Shown here: in pieces, positions 5,793 through 6,346 of the stretch
Layout: each line of letters starts with the position of its first letter
How positions within the stretch are numbered: the first letter of the stretch is position 1
NCBI GenBank assembly: GCA_021826785.1
Contig: JAKAYN010000037.1
Coordinates: 1 to 6,346 of the forward strand
DNA length: 6,346 bases
Source of the DNA: Thermoplasmata archaeon
GTDB lineage: Archaea; Thermoplasmatota; Thermoplasmata; Thermoplasmatales; Thermoplasmataceae
Direction of reading: 5' to 3'
Translations under genes and position numbers: made by a program
Notes under the pieces: model-generated
Database searches by the model: none
Seen by the model: only the letters and a program-made list of their open reading frames with translations
Told to the model about the DNA's origin: nothing

Positions 5793-6346
5793 CCTCTATA
5801 ATATTAATAAATTCATTCATGCCCTCGCCCGTTACCGTTGATATTGCAATATCCTCATGTTTTTCTGATATATCTAGCTTGGTCTGTATCCTTATTATTC
5901 TCTGCGACATATTGTTTTTTATGCTGTTATAAAGCCTGTTCTGTGCCTCTATGTCAACGGCACCTGAGTAATCAAATAAAAATAGTATTACACCATCAAT
6001 GTATGACAGTGCTATTATGGCCTTTTTTTCCATTTCATTTCTTTTTGACATGTCCCTGTCAAGAAGCCCTGGCGTGTCTATGAACTGTGCCCTTCCAGAG
6101 TTAAATCTATGATAACCGATTATTATATCAAGCGTTGTAAATGGATAAGGTGCTATCTTTGGTTTTGCATCCGTTATTATGGATATTAAAGAACTTTTAC
6201 CAACGTTCGGCATTCCCGCCAGTATAAACGTTGGCATATCAGTAATTATGCCTGGAAGTCTTTTCATAGAGTCCCTGCATTTGCCAAGAAATATTAAATC
6301 ATTGTTTATGTTTTTTACAAGCGATGAGAACCTTCCATAGTAGCTT
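5746..6346 (-). CDS. Nog1-like ribosome-assembly GTPase, 5' end outside the window
   Basis: The frame is open to the window edge, so the methionine at 6265-6267 is internal; 199 residues are visible and roughly the first third is missing. The segment [20 protein letters not shown], then MKRLPGI and [17 protein letters not shown], matches the Nog1/Obg-related GTPase family, which has a helical N-terminal domain before the G domain and in eukaryotes acts in 60S assembly. G1 is GMPNVGKS, a YPFTT switch I follows, G3 is DTPGLLDR, the next block is [24 protein letters not shown], and G5 is probably STVTGEG. The G4 position reads TKLD rather than NKxD. The protein ends shortly after the G domain, as archaeal forms do. 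Its last codons are overlapped by gltX, implying one transcript. Confidence 0.9.
   Translation of the reverse strand, partial: SYYGRFSSLVKNINNDLIFLGKCRDSMKRLPGIITDMPTFILAGMPNVGKSSLISIITDAKPKIAPYPFTTLDIIIGYHRFNSGRAQFIDTPGLLDRDMSKRNEMEKKAIIALSYIDGVILFLFDYSGAVDIEAQNRLYNSIKNNMSQRIIRIQTKLDISEKHEDIAISTVTGEGMNEFINIIEGETIEYYRRNKKTGN
5789..5796 (-). promoter_or_regulatory. Ribosome binding site of gltX, pointing to a TTG start
   Basis: On the minus strand this reads GAGGGTGA, whose GGTGA core is complementary to the archaeal 16S rRNA 3' end. The candidate GTG start lies inside the motif and so could not use it. The in-frame TTG at 5781-5783 follows after a five-base spacer, a normal distance. It therefore favours a protein three residues shorter, beginning MNITEEI. 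Confidence 0.6.

Noticed and set aside
6265..6267. ATG as the true start of the Nog1-like GTPase
   Set aside because: The frame stays open upstream to the window edge and encodes conserved Nog1 sequence ([15 protein letters not shown]), so this methionine is internal.
1..6346. CRISPR array, insertion sequence, prophage or defence island
   Set aside because: No repeat-spacer pattern, terminal inverted repeats, transposase, integrase or nuclease genes were seen; the genes are core archaeal housekeeping genes.

Overview
The window is archaeal chromosomal housekeeping DNA. Its gene set (S24e, S27ae, L15e, clamp-loader large subunit, archaeal GluRS, Nog1-type GTPase, RNase P Pop5-like protein) is archaeal. 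The AT-rich sequence, AGA/AGG arginine and ATA isoleucine codons, GGTG-type ribosome binding sites and leaderless genes suggest an acidophilic Thermoplasmatales member, perhaps Picrophilus- or Ferroplasma-like. The species guess is inference.

Layout. Bases 1-272 (+): end of S24e, then S27ae. Bases 269-568 (-): a small zinc-ribbon/coiled-coil protein of the DUF2175 type, tail to tail with S27ae. Bases 636-896 (+): a very short Pop5-like RNase P subunit. Bases 883-2441 (-): an operon of a free-standing MetRS beta/Trbp111-like domain and the RFC large subunit; its 3' end overlaps pop5. Bases 2542-3872 (+): L15e, a tRNA-Ser(UGA) one base after the L15e stop, and an unrecognised 216-aa gene nine bases after the tRNA. 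Bases 3874-4110 (-): a 78-aa protein resembling TusA. Bases 4137-6346 (-): a Nog1-like GTPase running off the window edge, overlapped by glutamyl-tRNA synthetase.

Most genes serve translation: ribosomal proteins, tRNA, tRNA processing, two aminoacylation proteins and a probable ribosome-assembly GTPase. RfcL is the replication exception. Packing is extreme: stops overlap starts, convergent genes overlap or nearly touch, and no gene-free stretch exceeds about 100 bases. I saw no mobile element, CRISPR array, prophage or defence system, and I do not claim a new system. The points most worth a second look are the L15e/tRNA-Ser/orphan transcript, the trimmed Pop5, the probable TTG start of gltX, the GluRS without its usual zinc cysteines, and the TusA-like protein with a changed active-site motif.
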